NCBI RefSeq assembly: GCF_002080395.1
Contig: NZ_CP020478.1
Coordinates: 446,886-510,885 of the forward strand
Source of the DNA: Campylobacter helveticus
GTDB lineage: Bacteria > Campylobacterota > Campylobacteria > Campylobacterales > Campylobacteraceae
Reading direction: 5' to 3'
DNA length: 64,000 nt
A program made the position numbers and the translations under genes. Every line of letters begins with the position of its first letter. Positions within the stretch are counted from its first letter, which is position 1. The notes under the pieces were generated by a model. It was given only the letters and a program-made list of their open reading frames with translations, made no database searches and was not told the DNA's origin. This document shows, piece by piece, positions 18,008 through 28,379 of the stretch.

Positions 18008-19102
18008 TTAATTTTTGTCCGTCCAAAAAAATCTAAAAGTGATTAAGTGCTGTAAAATGCCAAAAAACACCATAAAGGTTGTAAAAGAACTACCCCCATA
18101 GCTAAAAAAAGGCATAGGTATGCCAACCACAGGCGCAAAGCCCACGGTCATAGAGATATTAACAGCTGTATAGATAAAGATAAATAAAGCGACGCAATTT
18201 ATCACAACCCGCGTAAAATAGTCTTCTTTAAATTTGTAATTTAAACTCAGTAAATGAAAGATGAGTAGGGCATATAAAAGTACTAAAAATAAAGCACCAA
18301 AAAAACCAAATCTCTCTACTACATAAGCGAAGATAAAATCGCTTGTCGAAATTGGTAAAAATTTAGAATGCGTTTGCGTTGCTTCATCTTCCACCTTGCC
18401 ACTAAGCCCTCCGCTACCTATGGCGATGATAGATTGTGCGACTTGATGGCTTGGTTTTTCGGATAGAAAATCGTGAATTCTTTGCTTTTGATAAGGTTTT
18501 AAAAAATGCGTGTAAATCAGTGGTGAGGCAAGGGCTATGGCTAAAAAAATGCTAAGCCAAATTTTGTAATTCACCCCTATGATAAAAAGCGCTCCAAAGC
18601 CTACGATTAGAAGCACGCTAGCCGTGCCTAAATCCGGTTCTTGGGTGATGAGAAGAAAAGGCAGAAGTATGAAAAAGCTTAGTTTAATAAAGTCTTTTAA
18701 TCCATAACCTTCTTTTGGTGGAGGATTTTGGTAAATTAAATAAGCTAACATTAAGATAAATGCGGGTTTAAAAAGTTCAGATGGCTGGATGGTGAAAGAA
18801 GTGAAAGGAATGGCAAGCCATCTTTTCGCTCCCAAATTTTCAACGCCAAATAAATCTACGCTTAAAAGTAAGGCGATATTAATCCAGTAAAGCATAGGAA
18901 TCAACCAAATAAATCTTCTAAGAGGCAAAAGAAAAAAGAGGGAAAAAACCAAAAAACCCACACAAATATAGATAAATTGCTTCTCTGCTAATCTCGCGCT
19001 TGCCTCATAGATAAGAAAAAAAGAGAGTGAGATGATGGGCAAAATGAGAACGGGCTGTATGTAGTCAAAATGTGTAAGTATTCTTCTGTCGAGTTTAAAC
19101 AA
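18008..19102 (-). CDS. mrdB: Rod-shape peptidoglycan glycosyltransferase RodA (MrdB)
   Basis: A 364-residue SEDS-family membrane protein that polymerises glycan strands of lateral-wall peptidoglycan with a partner class B PBP. About ten membrane segments are visible. SEDS motifs are present: the LGAKRWL motif, QPSELFKP, LLITQEPDLGTA with the catalytic-region Asp, GSGGLSGK, and the C-terminal FAPVVGIPMPFFSYGGSS. The start is a TTG at 19102, weakly supported by AAGG eight bases upstream. It is transcribed divergently from the pseudouridine synthase gene. The partner PBP2 (mrdA) is not in this window. Confidence 0.94.
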   Translation of the reverse strand: MFKLDRRILTHFDYIQPVLILPIISLSFFLIYEASARLAEKQFIYICVGFLVFSLFFLLPLRRFIWLIPMLYWINIALLLSVDLFGVENLGAKRWLAIPFTSFTIQPSELFKPAFILMLAYLIYQNPPPKEGYGLKDFIKLSFFILLPFLLITQEPDLGTASVLLIVGFGALFIIGVNYKIWLSIFLAIALASPLIYTHFLKPYQKQRIHDFLSEKPSHQVAQSIIAIGSGGLSGKVEDEATQTHSKFLPISTSDFIFAYVVERFGFFGALFLVLLYALLIFHLLSLNYKFKEDYFTRVVINCVALFIFIYTAVNISMTVGFAPVVGIPMPFFSYGGSSFTTFMVFFGILQHLITFRFFWTDKN

Positions 19103-19118
19103 AATTTGCCTTTTGTGA

Positions 19119-19144
19119 TAAAATACGCAATTATACGCTAGAAT
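19119..19144 (+). promoter_or_regulatory. Candidate -10 boxes upstream of RluD-family gene
   Basis: Two possible -10 boxes lie in the divergent gap: taaaat at 19119-19124 (context tgtgataaaata) and tagaat at 19139-19144 (context cgctagaat). The second is 31 bases from the ATG. Neither is a perfect match. Confidence 0.4.
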
Positions 19145-19174
19145 TTTAAACCTTTAGGGAAAGGCGAGGATAAA

Positions 19175-20152
19175 ATGCAAACTTTTTTGGTTGATGAGGA
19201 TTTAAGGCTTGATGTAAAACTCGCCAAAATTCTTAATCAAAGTCGCTCGCAAGTTAGTTTGCTTATAGAAAACAATGCTGTTTTAGTCAATGATAAAGCC
19301 CAAAACAAAAATTCTTTTAAGCTTAAATGCGGCGATATCATCACTCTTAAAACTTTACCAAAAAAGGAAGTGTCAGCACAATATCAAGTTGATTTTGATG
19401 TGAAGGTGCTTTTTGAAGATGAGGATGTGTTGGTTTTAAACAAGCCGCAAAATTTAGTCGTTCACGGAGCAAGCAGTGTAAAAGAAGCAACTTTGGTGGA
19501 TTGGCTTTTGAGTCAAAATTATACACTTTCAAATTTAGCCGGAGAGCTTCGTGCTGGTCTTGTGCATAGGTTAGATAAGGAAACTAGTGGGGCGATAATC
19601 ATCGCTAAAAATAATTTTTCTCATCAAAAATTAAGCGTTCAACTTCAGGATAAAAGCTTGGGTCGAATTTACCTTGCGTTAATTGATTTGCCACTAAAAG
19701 AGGATAAAATAATTATCAATAAAGCCTTAGCAAGAAGTATGCAAAATCGCATTAAAAAAATTGCTCTTGATGAGAGTAGTTTTAATCCAAAAATTAAGGC
19801 GAAAGAGGCTAAAAGTGCTTTTATGAATTTGGTAGGTGCTAAGGATGTAAATTTGATTGCCGCTAAGCTTTTTAGCGGTAGAACGCACCAAATAAGAGCG
19901 CATTTAGCAAGTATTAATCGCCATATTTTAGGCGATACGCTTTATGGTTATAAGGGAAATGAGGCTTGTAGAGTGATGTTGCACGCTTATTTTGTGTATT
20001 TTAAGCATCCAAAAACTGATGAGCTGATTTTTGTTAAAGCTCCTTTAATGGAGGATTTTAAAGGACTTTTAGAAACAAAACTTTTGATAGGAGAAAATGA
20101 TGAGAAAATTTCACTTGAGTCTTTGCTTGGCGGGTTTGACTCTTTTATTTAA
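19175..20152 (+). CDS. RluA/RluD-family pseudouridine synthase
   Basis: A 325-residue enzyme that converts uridine to pseudouridine in RNA. It has an N-terminal S4 domain (residues about 1-75, with LNQSRSQVSLLIENNAVLVN) and the catalytic domain with GLVHRLDKETSG, whose Asp near residue 133 is the nucleophile of the family. HQIRAHLASI and HILGDTLYGY are further family motifs. The S4 domain and general length fit RluD, which modifies 23S rRNA helix 69, but RluC-type substrates cannot be excluded. The ATG follows GGCGAGGA. The next gene begins 56 bases before this one ends. Confidence 0.93.
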   Translation: MQTFLVDEDLRLDVKLAKILNQSRSQVSLLIENNAVLVNDKAQNKNSFKLKCGDIITLKTLPKKEVSAQYQVDFDVKVLFEDEDVLVLNKPQNLVVHGASSVKEATLVDWLLSQNYTLSNLAGELRAGLVHRLDKETSGAIIIAKNNFSHQKLSVQLQDKSLGRIYLALIDLPLKEDKIIINKALARSMQNRIKKIALDESSFNPKIKAKEAKSAFMNLVGAKDVNLIAAKLFSGRTHQIRAHLASINRHILGDTLYGYKGNEACRVMLHAYFVYFKHPKTDELIFVKAPLMEDFKGLLETKLLIGENDEKISLESLLGGFDSFI

Positions 20153-21323
20153 TGCTTGTAGTGTGGCAGAGCTTACTACACCGAAGCAAACGCAATTAAA
20201 TGAGAGTTTGCCAAAGGTGCAAAGTCTTAAAAGTATGAGTGATATAAGTAATGTCGCTTTTGAATGGGAGCCTTTGTATGGTGAGAATATTCAAGGCTTT
20301 TATCTTTATCGCTCAAGTGAGAAAGAGCCGCAAATGAAGCTTGTTGCGACTATTAAGGATAAATTTCAAACGCATTATGTCGATACGAAGTTAGAAAGTG
20401 GAACGAAGTATCGTTATATGATGAAAACTTTTAATGAGCAAGGACATTTTTCAGAAGATGGGCAGATGATAGAGATTTCAACCCAGCCGCGTTTAGAACC
20501 TTTAGCTTTTGTGCAAGCGATTACAAATTTACCCAAACGCATTAAACTCATTTGGCGTCCGCATACGGATTTAAGGGTTAATGCCTATATCATTGAGAGA
20601 AAAAGGGTAGAGGATAAGGAATTTGAAAAAATCGGCGAGGTAAAAAATCGCTTGAGTGCCGAATTTATCGATGAAGATTTAAAGCCAAATCAAAATTTTC
20701 AATACAGAATTATCGCCCTTACTTTTGATGATGTTAAAAGTGAGCCAAGTGAGGTGTTAAATTCTGTCAGTAAGGCTTTGCCACCTGAAGTGGCACATTT
20801 GAGTGCAAGTAATGATTTAAATGGAAAGATTGTATTAAGCTGGGACGCACCAGCGTATGAGGACTTTTCTTATTTTAAAATTTATGCGACAAGTTCGAGC
20901 TTTTTACCTTTCACACTTTTGGCAAAGACAGATAAAAATACTTACGAGGATATCGTGCAAGGTGCAGGAGAAAGTAAGCGTTACAAGATAACTATGGTTG
21001 ATAAAGATGGTTTAGAAAGTCCTATGCCTCAAAATAGTGTCGAGGGAAAAACCTTAGGACTTCCTGCAAGTCCTAGCATTATCTTGGCACAAAGCACAAG
21101 TGAGGGTATAATACTAGAATGGGTGGATAATGATAGCAGAGCTGTAGAATACGAAGTGAAGCGTTATGGTGGCGAACAAAATGCTATTTTTAAAGGCATT
21201 AAAGAAAAAAGATTAAAAGATGTGAAAGCTTTAGCGGGGGTGGAGTATAGCTATGAAGTTATTTCCATAGATGAGTTAGGACAACGCTCACAACCTTCAT
21301 CTAAGGTAAAAGCAGCACAGTAA
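20097..21323 (+). CDS. Fibronectin type III repeat lipoprotein
   Basis: A 408-residue exported lipoprotein. The signal peptide is MMRKFHLSLCLAGLTLLFNAC with the lipobox LFNAC, so Cys21 would be lipidated. The remainder is made of about four fibronectin type III-like modules of roughly 90 residues, each with a conserved Trp (FEWEP, LIWRP, LSWDA, LEWVD) and a later Y-x-Y/Y-x-V strand (YRYMM, YRII, YKITM, YSYEV). Such modules mediate binding or scaffolding at the cell surface or periplasm; the partner is unknown. The start lies 56 bases inside the preceding synthase gene and the stop overlaps the trmB start. Confidence 0.87.
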   Translation: MMRKFHLSLCLAGLTLLFNACSVAELTTPKQTQLNESLPKVQSLKSMSDISNVAFEWEPLYGENIQGFYLYRSSEKEPQMKLVATIKDKFQTHYVDTKLESGTKYRYMMKTFNEQGHFSEDGQMIEISTQPRLEPLAFVQAITNLPKRIKLIWRPHTDLRVNAYIIERKRVEDKEFEKIGEVKNRLSAEFIDEDLKPNQNFQYRIIALTFDDVKSEPSEVLNSVSKALPPEVAHLSASNDLNGKIVLSWDAPAYEDFSYFKIYATSSSFLPFTLLAKTDKNTYEDIVQGAGESKRYKITMVDKDGLESPMPQNSVEGKTLGLPASPSIILAQSTSEGIILEWVDNDSRAVEYEVKRYGGEQNAIFKGIKEKRLKDVKALAGVEYSYEVISIDELGQRSQPSSKVKAAQ

Positions 21324-22492
21324 TGCCAAATTTTAAAGCTAAATCAATAAAAGAACTTTCCCTACCTTTTGAAAAGGATGGGGTAAGTTTTCTTTTCAAA
21401 GCTTACAATGACAAAATCACGCTTATTTTGACAAGGGTTTTAGAACAAAGCTTTTTTTTGCAGATAAAGAGAGAAAAAGATGTTTTTATCATTAAGGCAG
21501 ATAAGCATTCTAAACCCTCTAAGATAGGTTATTTGCAAAAAGCCTTGAAAATTTTTAAGGAAAATTTTTGTGAGGGAATTTTAAATGAGGCTTTTGGGTT
21601 AAAAAATAACGCCTTGGTGGAACAAACGCCTTTTATTGTAAAAGATTTTGAAGAGCTTTTGCTAAGACTTGAAAAAGAAGAAAAAATTTATATAGAAATT
21701 GGTTTTGGCTCAGGCAGACATTTACTTTTTAAAGCGAGGCAAAATCCAGAAATTTTAATGCTTGGTGTGGAAATTTATACTCCAGCTCTTACTCAGGTTG
21801 CTAAACTTGCTAAGGCACAAAATTTAAATAATGTCCTTTTAATCCAAAGTGATGCGAGGCTTTTATTAAGCATTTTAAAGCGTAAATCGATTGAAAAAAT
21901 TTTTTTACATTTTCCTGTGCCTTGGGAAGATAAGGCACATCGGCGTGTGATTGGTGAGGCGTTTTGTAAAGAATGCGCGAGGGTTTTAAAGGGTGAATTT
22001 GAGCTTAGAACGGATAGCTATGAGTATTTTGATTTTGCCCTAAAAGAATTTTTAAATTTTTCTAAACCGCAATTTTTGTTGAAAAAAAACGAAAATTTAG
22101 AGATTTCAAGCAAATATGAGGATAGATGGAAGAGGCAAGAAAAAGATATTTATGATTTGGTAGTTTGGAATTTAGATGAGATTAAAGAGGATGAAACGCA
22201 GGATTTTGATTTTGAGGATTTGTATTTGAGTAAAAAAGGCGTAGAGGCTTTTTGGGGGCAGTTTGAAAAGAAGAGTATGAAGAGGAAAGATTATTTTTTA
22301 AGCTTTAGAAATCTTTATCAAAGTGAAAAAGGCTTTGTTTTAAAATGTGCTTTTGGGGCATTTAACGCTCCCTCACACGCTTATATTTTGTTTGGAGAAA
22401 GGCTTAAATTTCTTCTTAAAAATCCTCTAAAAACAAGGGAAAATTTAAAAGCTTTAGGGGAGTTAAAGCAAATTTTGAAAGAATTTTCTTAA
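21323..22492 (+). CDS. trmB: tRNA (guanine-N7)-methyltransferase TrmB, long form
   Basis: Methylates G46 in the variable loop of tRNAs using S-adenosylmethionine. The 389-residue protein is longer than the usual 210-240 residues. The catalytic core occupies about residues 110-260 with the SAM motif EIGFGSGRHL near 125, a GVEIYTPAL segment and the family motif FPVPWEDKAHRRRV-like block. A 110-residue N-terminal extension and a 120-residue C-terminal extension are typical of Campylobacterota homologues. The ATG overlaps the previous stop by one base (TAATG). Confidence 0.93.
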   Translation: MPNFKAKSIKELSLPFEKDGVSFLFKAYNDKITLILTRVLEQSFFLQIKREKDVFIIKADKHSKPSKIGYLQKALKIFKENFCEGILNEAFGLKNNALVEQTPFIVKDFEELLLRLEKEEKIYIEIGFGSGRHLLFKARQNPEILMLGVEIYTPALTQVAKLAKAQNLNNVLLIQSDARLLLSILKRKSIEKIFLHFPVPWEDKAHRRVIGEAFCKECARVLKGEFELRTDSYEYFDFALKEFLNFSKPQFLLKKNENLEISSKYEDRWKRQEKDIYDLVVWNLDEIKEDETQDFDFEDLYLSKKGVEAFWGQFEKKSMKRKDYFLSFRNLYQSEKGFVLKCAFGAFNAPSHAYILFGERLKFLLKNPLKTRENLKALGELKQILKEFS

Positions 22493-22540
22493 GTTTTAAG
22501 TCAAAATAAAGCAAAATTATAGAGAAAGAAAAGGTGGAAA

Positions 22541-23206
22541 ATGGCAAATCTTATTGAGGCGAAGAAGCTTTCTTTGGGTTATGATGAATTGGTGTTAAAA
22601 GAAGTGAGTTTTGCCTTTAAAAATGATGATTTTATTTTTATTACCGGTAAAAGTGGGAGTGGTAAAAGCACACTTTTAAAATCTTTTTATGGAGATTTGG
22701 AGCTACTTTCAGGACAGCTTGAGGTGTGTGGGGCAAGTATGAAAAAAATAGGGAATTTGGAGCTTTTAAAATTGCGTCAAAGGATAGGTATTATCTTTCA
22801 AGACTATAAGCTTATACAAGAATACAGCATAGAGAAAAATGTAATGCTCCCTTTGATGATAAAGGGCTATTCTAAAAAGATTTGCCAAGAGCAAGCTGCC
22901 AAACTTTTAAAACATGTGAATTTGACCTTTAAAGCAGATAAAAAGCCAGATCAGCTTTCGGGTGGAGAACAGCAAAGAGTCGCTATGGCAAGAGCTTTAG
23001 CTCATAATCCAAAACTTTTACTTTGCGATGAGCCAACGGGAAATTTGGACGAGTATTCCTCGGATATTATTTGGACTCTTTTAAAGTCTGCAAGGGAGCT
23101 TTTAGGCACTTGTGTGGTTGTTGTAACGCACCGAATTCCTAGTAATTTGAGACTTAATTATAGAAGATTTAATATAGAAAATGGAAAAATGAATGAAATT
23201 TTTTAG
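22541..23206 (+). CDS. ftsE: FtsE-like cell-division ABC ATPase
   Basis: A 221-residue ABC ATPase. Walker A GKSGSGKST is near residue 35, Q-loop IIFQDYKLI, signature LSGGEQQRV near 148, and Walker B LLLCDEPTGNLDE. It overlaps the FtsX-like gene by 14 bases and is followed by an EnvC-like gene. In well-studied bacteria FtsEX uses ATP hydrolysis to change the conformation of a periplasmic activator of cell-wall amidases at the septum. The assignment depends on this gene trio as well as on the motif pattern. Confidence 0.88.
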   Translation: MANLIEAKKLSLGYDELVLKEVSFAFKNDDFIFITGKSGSGKSTLLKSFYGDLELLSGQLEVCGASMKKIGNLELLKLRQRIGIIFQDYKLIQEYSIEKNVMLPLMIKGYSKKICQEQAAKLLKHVNLTFKADKKPDQLSGGEQQRVAMARALAHNPKLLLCDEPTGNLDEYSSDIIWTLLKSARELLGTCVVVVTHRIPSNLRLNYRRFNIENGKMNEIF

Positions 23207-23999
23207 AACACACCTATCTTTAATTTTACCCTTGCTTTTTATGATGTTTGCTTTTGAGTTTATTTTATTTTCTAATGCAACGCTTAACCACTATGAAAAA
23301 ATCGTCAATAAAGATTATAATATCATCGTAACAAGTCGTGTAAGCCTTGATGAAAATATACTTAAAACGAAAGTGAGTAGTTTTGTATCATTTGAGCTTT
23401 TGGACCCAAAAGATTTGATTGAGCGGCTTAAAAATGATATTTCGGATAAGAATTTAAAGCTTTTACGCGATTCTTTGCCAAAATTTTATAGTATTAAGCT
23501 TGATTATTTGCCGACCCAGAGTGAGTTAAAAGATATGGAAAATCAGCTTTTAAGCATTAATGGAATCAGCAAGGTTGAAACCTTTGCTAAAACGCATAAT
23601 AAAGTTTATTCTCTTCTTGTTTTGATGAAATTTATTTTTTGGTTTTTTCTCTTTATCATTATCTTACTAAGCTTCATACTCTTCTTAAAGCAAATGCGAA
23701 TTTGGCTTTATGAGCATACGCAAAGAGTGGAGATAATGTGTCTTTTTGGTGCGCCTTTTTGGTTTCGCTCTTTTATGCTTTATAAGATTGTGATTGTGGA
23801 TTGTTTGATTGCCTTTGTGATTTTATTACTCTTTTTTACGCAAATTTACCATTTTTCTTTTATACAAGATAGCTTAAAGGCTGTGGATATTAGTTTGCCT
23901 AAAATTAATTTTGCTTTGCATTTGAGTTTGATTTTCTTAGGAACTTTGGCGGTTTGTTTGCTTTGTGTCAATTCTGTGATGTTTAAGGTGAAAAAATGA
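23193..23999 (+). CDS. ftsX: FtsX-like cell-division permease
   Basis: A 268-residue membrane protein with four helices in the FtsX arrangement: one at about residues 8-30, a periplasmic domain of about 110 residues, then three helices in the C-terminal 120 residues (starting VLLMKFIFWFFLF). The RVEIMCLFGAPFWFRSFMLYK segment between helices 2 and 3 is the FtsX cytoplasmic loop. The gene overlaps its ATPase partner and, by four bases, the EnvC-like gene. Confidence 0.87.
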   Translation: MKFFRTHLSLILPLLFMMFAFEFILFSNATLNHYEKIVNKDYNIIVTSRVSLDENILKTKVSSFVSFELLDPKDLIERLKNDISDKNLKLLRDSLPKFYSIKLDYLPTQSELKDMENQLLSINGISKVETFAKTHNKVYSLLVLMKFIFWFFLFIIILLSFILFLKQMRIWLYEHTQRVEIMCLFGAPFWFRSFMLYKIVIVDCLIAFVILLLFFTQIYHFSFIQDSLKAVDISLPKINFALHLSLIFLGTLAVCLLCVNSVMFKVKK

Positions 24000-25186
24000 G
24001 GAAATTTTTCCTTTTTTGTCTTTTTTCAACCTTACTTTTGGCTAATACCATTGATGAAAAAACAAAAGATTTAAAGGAAAATGAGCGAATTCAACAACAG
24101 CTTAGCAAGAAGCTTGAAGATTTGGCACAAGATATTTTAAGCGGAGAGAAAAACCTTAAAATTTTAAGTGAGAAAATCGATACGCTCTCTTCGCAAACCT
24201 CCAAGTTAGAATCAAGTGCAAAAATTCAAAATAAAGAACTTGATACGCTTAATAATCAAAATAAAGAACTTTTAAGAATTAAATCCTTAATGGAAAGTAA
24301 GCTTATAAGCTTGATGGCTAAGGATTTTGCTTATGATTTGCCGATACCACAGGGCTACATTGAAAGTGAGGAAAGCTTTATGGCTTTTGAACTTTTGGGA
24401 AGTTTGGATAAGGTATTAAGCGAAGAAATTATAAGGCTTTCTAAGGATTATGAGGGGGTAAATTTGCTTATTGAGAATAAACAAAAGCAAATTGAAAAAA
24501 TTCATCTTAATTTAAAAAGCTATAATGAGCAGTTAAAAGAGCTTCAAAGCCTTAAATCTAGGCAGATAAAGGAGATTGATAAACAAAAAACAGATAGGGG
24601 AATTTATGCCAAGAAGCTTGAGAATTTAAAAGCCCAGCAAGATGAGCTAAGAGCGACTTTAGATGAGCTTAAAATCATCGACAAAAAAGAGCAAGCCAAA
24701 GAGCAAAAAGAAGAGGTTGAAAGCACTAAAATTGCCAAAAATAATCAAAAAGTAAGGCAAATTGGCTCGAGCTATCAGGGAAGCTCGGTTAAAAGATATA
24801 CGGGTAAAAAAACCATAGCGCCGCTTGATTCTTTTACTATCAAGCAAAAATTTGGCAATTATATCGACCCTATTTATAATATTAAGATTTTTAATGAAAA
24901 TGTTGTTTTAAGAAGTAAAAAATCTGATGCAACAGTGAAAAGCGTTTTAGACGGCAGAGTTGTTTTCGCGAAAAACACAATTATGCTTCAAAAGGTGGTG
25001 ATTGTCGAACACGATAATGGAATTCATACCATTTACGCACATTTGGATAAAATTGCTCCTAATATTAAAGTCGGTAAAAAGGTTAAAAAAGGGGCTGTTG
25101 TGGGTAGAATTAAAGATGATTTGACTTTTGAGGTAACGCAAAAGAATTTTCATATTAATCCTTTGGAGTTAATTAGTTTAAATTAG
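23996..25186 (+). CDS. EnvC-like LytM protein, apparently non-catalytic
   Basis: A 396-residue exported protein: signal peptide MRKFFLFCLFSTLLLANT, a long coiled coil (about residues 20-235, rich in Lys, Glu, Leu), then a C-terminal LytM/M23 domain (about 285-396). Active M23 peptidases have HxxxD and a late HxH that bind zinc. Here the expected first motif reads IKIFNENVV and the final one reads DLTFEVTQ, and only YAHLD keeps a family His. So it is probably an activator rather than an enzyme, like E. coli EnvC. It overlaps ftsX by ATGA, and a zinc amidase that could be its target is encoded at 30673. Confidence 0.85.
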   Translation: MRKFFLFCLFSTLLLANTIDEKTKDLKENERIQQQLSKKLEDLAQDILSGEKNLKILSEKIDTLSSQTSKLESSAKIQNKELDTLNNQNKELLRIKSLMESKLISLMAKDFAYDLPIPQGYIESEESFMAFELLGSLDKVLSEEIIRLSKDYEGVNLLIENKQKQIEKIHLNLKSYNEQLKELQSLKSRQIKEIDKQKTDRGIYAKKLENLKAQQDELRATLDELKIIDKKEQAKEQKEEVESTKIAKNNQKVRQIGSSYQGSSVKRYTGKKTIAPLDSFTIKQKFGNYIDPIYNIKIFNENVVLRSKKSDATVKSVLDGRVVFAKNTIMLQKVVIVEHDNGIHTIYAHLDKIAPNIKVGKKVKKGAVVGRIKDDLTFEVTQKNFHINPLELISLN

Positions 25187-25208
25187 CTAGTTTTAAAGCA
25201 AAATGCAC

Positions 25209-25214
25209 TATAAT
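25209..25214 (+). promoter_or_regulatory. Promoter -10 box for pyrH
   Basis: A perfect TATAAT 23 bases upstream of the pyrH ATG, followed by a clear AAGGAGAG ribosome-binding site. Confidence 0.62.
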
Positions 25215-25227
25215 TAAGCATTGATAA

Positions 25228-25953
<726 letters not shown>

Positions 25954-25968
25954 AATTGAGGAGAAAAT

Positions 25969-26190
25969 ATGCAAAGAATAGAAGAAATTACAGCAAAAGC
26001 TTTAGAAAGGATGGGAAATGACCGCTACAGACTTTCTTTAGTCGTGGCAAAAAGAGCCGAACAGCTTGCAAATGGAGCTACCCCTTTGGTAAGCTTGGAT
26101 AAAAATAAAATTAAATTTGCCGACATAGCACTTTGCGAGATAGCAGAAGATAAAATTACTTTAGAGGGTTTCGTTGAAAGCACTCGATGA
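25969..26190 (+). CDS. rpoZ: RNA polymerase omega subunit
   Basis: A 73-residue protein that helps assemble and stabilise RNA polymerase and takes part in ppGpp binding. The family pattern is [11 protein letters not shown] at the start, then [17 protein letters not shown] and a short helical tail. A GAGGAGAAA ribosome-binding site precedes the ATG. The end overlaps the TTG start of spoT by 17 bases, the same rpoZ-spoT pairing seen in many proteobacteria. Confidence 0.95.
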   Translation: MQRIEEITAKALERMGNDRYRLSLVVAKRAEQLANGATPLVSLDKNKIKFADIALCEIAEDKITLEGFVESTR

Positions 26191-28366
26191 GGAATTATTT
26201 CTTGAAGAATTAATTGAAAATGCAAAAAATTGCAAAGAGCTAGAGGGTGCTAAGGCACTTTTATATAGCGTTTGTGAAAAAGATGCGATTTTAGAAAAGG
26301 CTGTTGATTTTTGTATTAAGCATCACGAGGGGCAACTTAGAAAAAGCGGAGAGCCTTATGCTGTGCATCCCATTTTGGTGGCTAGTTTGGTTGCTTTTTT
26401 AAGTGAAAGTAAGCCTACAATTTTAGCCGCTTTGCTTCACGATGTGATAGAAGATACTGCTTGCACGGAGGAAGAGCTAAAAGAGCAGTTTGGTGGAGAA
26501 GTTTTAAGACTTGTTTTAGGGCTTACCAAGATAATAGAAATTAGAGAGGATAATCTTGTTTCTTCTAAATCAAAAAAATCCTTAACCAAATCCGCCCTTA
26601 CTTTTCGCAATATGCTTTTAGCAAGTATCGAAGATGTGGGCGTTTTAATTGTCAAGCTTTGTGATAGGCTGCATAATATGCTAACCCTTGACGCATTAAG
26701 GGAGGATAAACAAAAGCGCATCAGTGAGGAAACTTTGGTTGTTTATGCACCTATCGCTCATAGGCTTGGAATTTCTAGTATTAAAAATTATTTGGAAGAT
26801 TTAAGTTTTCGTTATTTAATGCCAGAAGAATATAAGCAAATTTTTAATTATATCAATTCTAATGACCAGCAAATGCAATTAGGACTTAATGAATTTATCT
26901 CAAAAATTGAAATTTTGTTTTTAAGTAATGGTTTTAGACAGGGGACTTTTGAGATACAAAAACGCATTAAGCATAGCTATTCGATTTATCTTAAAATGCA
27001 AAGAAAGGGCGTTGGTATCGAAGAAGTTCTTGATTTGCTTGGGGTGAGGATTTTGGTTGAGAAAGTGAGCGATTGTTATCTTGGGCTTGGAATTTTACAC
27101 ACGCATTTTAACCCTCTTGTATCGCGTTTTAAAGATTATATCGCTTTGCCTAAGCAAAATGGTTATCAAACCATACATACGACTATTTTTGACACAAAAA
27201 ATATTATCGAGGCACAAATTCGCACTTTTGATATGCACAAAATTGCCGAATTTGGTGTTGCGGCGCACTGGAAATATAAAGAAGAGGGGAGTGTGGCAGC
27301 CCCCAAGTTAGATTGGATTAGCGATATTTCTATGCAAAGTGCAAATAATTTGGAAAATGCGGAAGATTACAACGCTATCGAGCTTTATGAATATGCTAAA
27401 GATAGTTTATATGTGGAAGATGTGGCAGTGTATTCTCCTAAGGGTGAAATTTTTACCTTGCCAAGGGGTGCTACGGTGCTTGATTTTGCTTATGAGGTGC
27501 ATACTAAGGTAGGACTTCACGCTAAAACAGCTTATGTGAACCGCGTGAAAGTGCCACTTTTAACGGAGCTTAAAAATGGCGACATCGTGCGTGTGGTAAC
27601 AAGTAATGATAAATTTTATCGTTGTTCTTGGGTTGATAGTGTAAAAACGGGCAAAGCTAAGGCGAGTATTAGAGAATTTTGTAAGCAAAAAATGCGTGAA
27701 ATTCATTATCTTAGTGCCATTAATATCCTTTGTTTTGTTTTTAATGAAAGAAAAGAAAGAATCATTTCTTGGATAGAAAAAGAAAATTTAATGCGTCGTA
27801 TTCGTAGGGTTTCTAAAGATAGCATTTATTTCAAAGATGTGGTTAATGGGCTAAAAAAATACGGCAAAAAATCATATTGGTTTGACAAATATGAGATTAA
27901 AGAGCAAAAAATCGGGCATTTTTTATTTTATTCTAATCACAAAATCGCTAGTGTAGAATTTGACATTTGCTGTCATCCAAAAAGGGGTGATGAGGTGATG
28001 GCTTTTGTGGATGCGGGTAATGCTATCGTGCATCATAAGCTTTGCGATAGAGCGGATAAAATGTTAGAAAATAAAGATATGGTTTTTATCGCTTGGGATT
28101 CTCATACGCCAAAATCTTACAAAATGCTTCTTACTTTAGAAAATAAAAAGGGAATTTTGGTTGAATTTTTATCTTTACTTGCTAAAATGCAAATAAATTT
28201 ATTAACAATTAATTTATCAAGTGATTTAAATTCTTCGGTGGATTATTTTGAAATGGTTATAGAAATCCCTGATAATATTAACCCAGATAGGGTAAAAGAT
28301 AAGCTAAAGGACAATTGTAAGCTTTTGGACTTTACTTCGCTTGATGATGCGTATAAAGAGGGTTAG
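26174..28366 (+). CDS. spoT: Bifunctional (p)ppGpp synthase/hydrolase
   Basis: Makes and degrades the stringent-response alarmone (p)ppGpp; Campylobacter has a single long RSH protein. The 730-residue protein has the N-terminal HD hydrolase domain ([11 protein letters not shown], then LLHDVIEDT, with His and Asp metal ligands near residues 55-95), the synthetase domain ([34 protein letters not shown]), a TGS domain ([22 protein letters not shown]) and a C-terminal ACT domain. The start is TTG at 26174 inside rpoZ. It ends 13 bases before tyrS. Confidence 0.96.
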   Translation: MKALDEELFLEELIENAKNCKELEGAKALLYSVCEKDAILEKAVDFCIKHHEGQLRKSGEPYAVHPILVASLVAFLSESKPTILAALLHDVIEDTACTEEELKEQFGGEVLRLVLGLTKIIEIREDNLVSSKSKKSLTKSALTFRNMLLASIEDVGVLIVKLCDRLHNMLTLDALREDKQKRISEETLVVYAPIAHRLGISSIKNYLEDLSFRYLMPEEYKQIFNYINSNDQQMQLGLNEFISKIEILFLSNGFRQGTFEIQKRIKHSYSIYLKMQRKGVGIEEVLDLLGVRILVEKVSDCYLGLGILHTHFNPLVSRFKDYIALPKQNGYQTIHTTIFDTKNIIEAQIRTFDMHKIAEFGVAAHWKYKEEGSVAAPKLDWISDISMQSANNLENAEDYNAIELYEYAKDSLYVEDVAVYSPKGEIFTLPRGATVLDFAYEVHTKVGLHAKTAYVNRVKVPLLTELKNGDIVRVVTSNDKFYRCSWVDSVKTGKAKASIREFCKQKMREIHYLSAINILCFVFNERKERIISWIEKENLMRRIRRVSKDSIYFKDVVNGLKKYGKKSYWFDKYEIKEQKIGHFLFYSNHKIASVEFDICCHPKRGDEVMAFVDAGNAIVHHKLCDRADKMLENKDMVFIAWDSHTPKSYKMLLTLENKKGILVEFLSLLAKMQINLLTINLSSDLNSSVDYFEMVIEIPDNINPDRVKDKLKDNCKLLDFTSLDDAYKEG

Positions 28367-28379
28367 AAGAAAGGTTTGT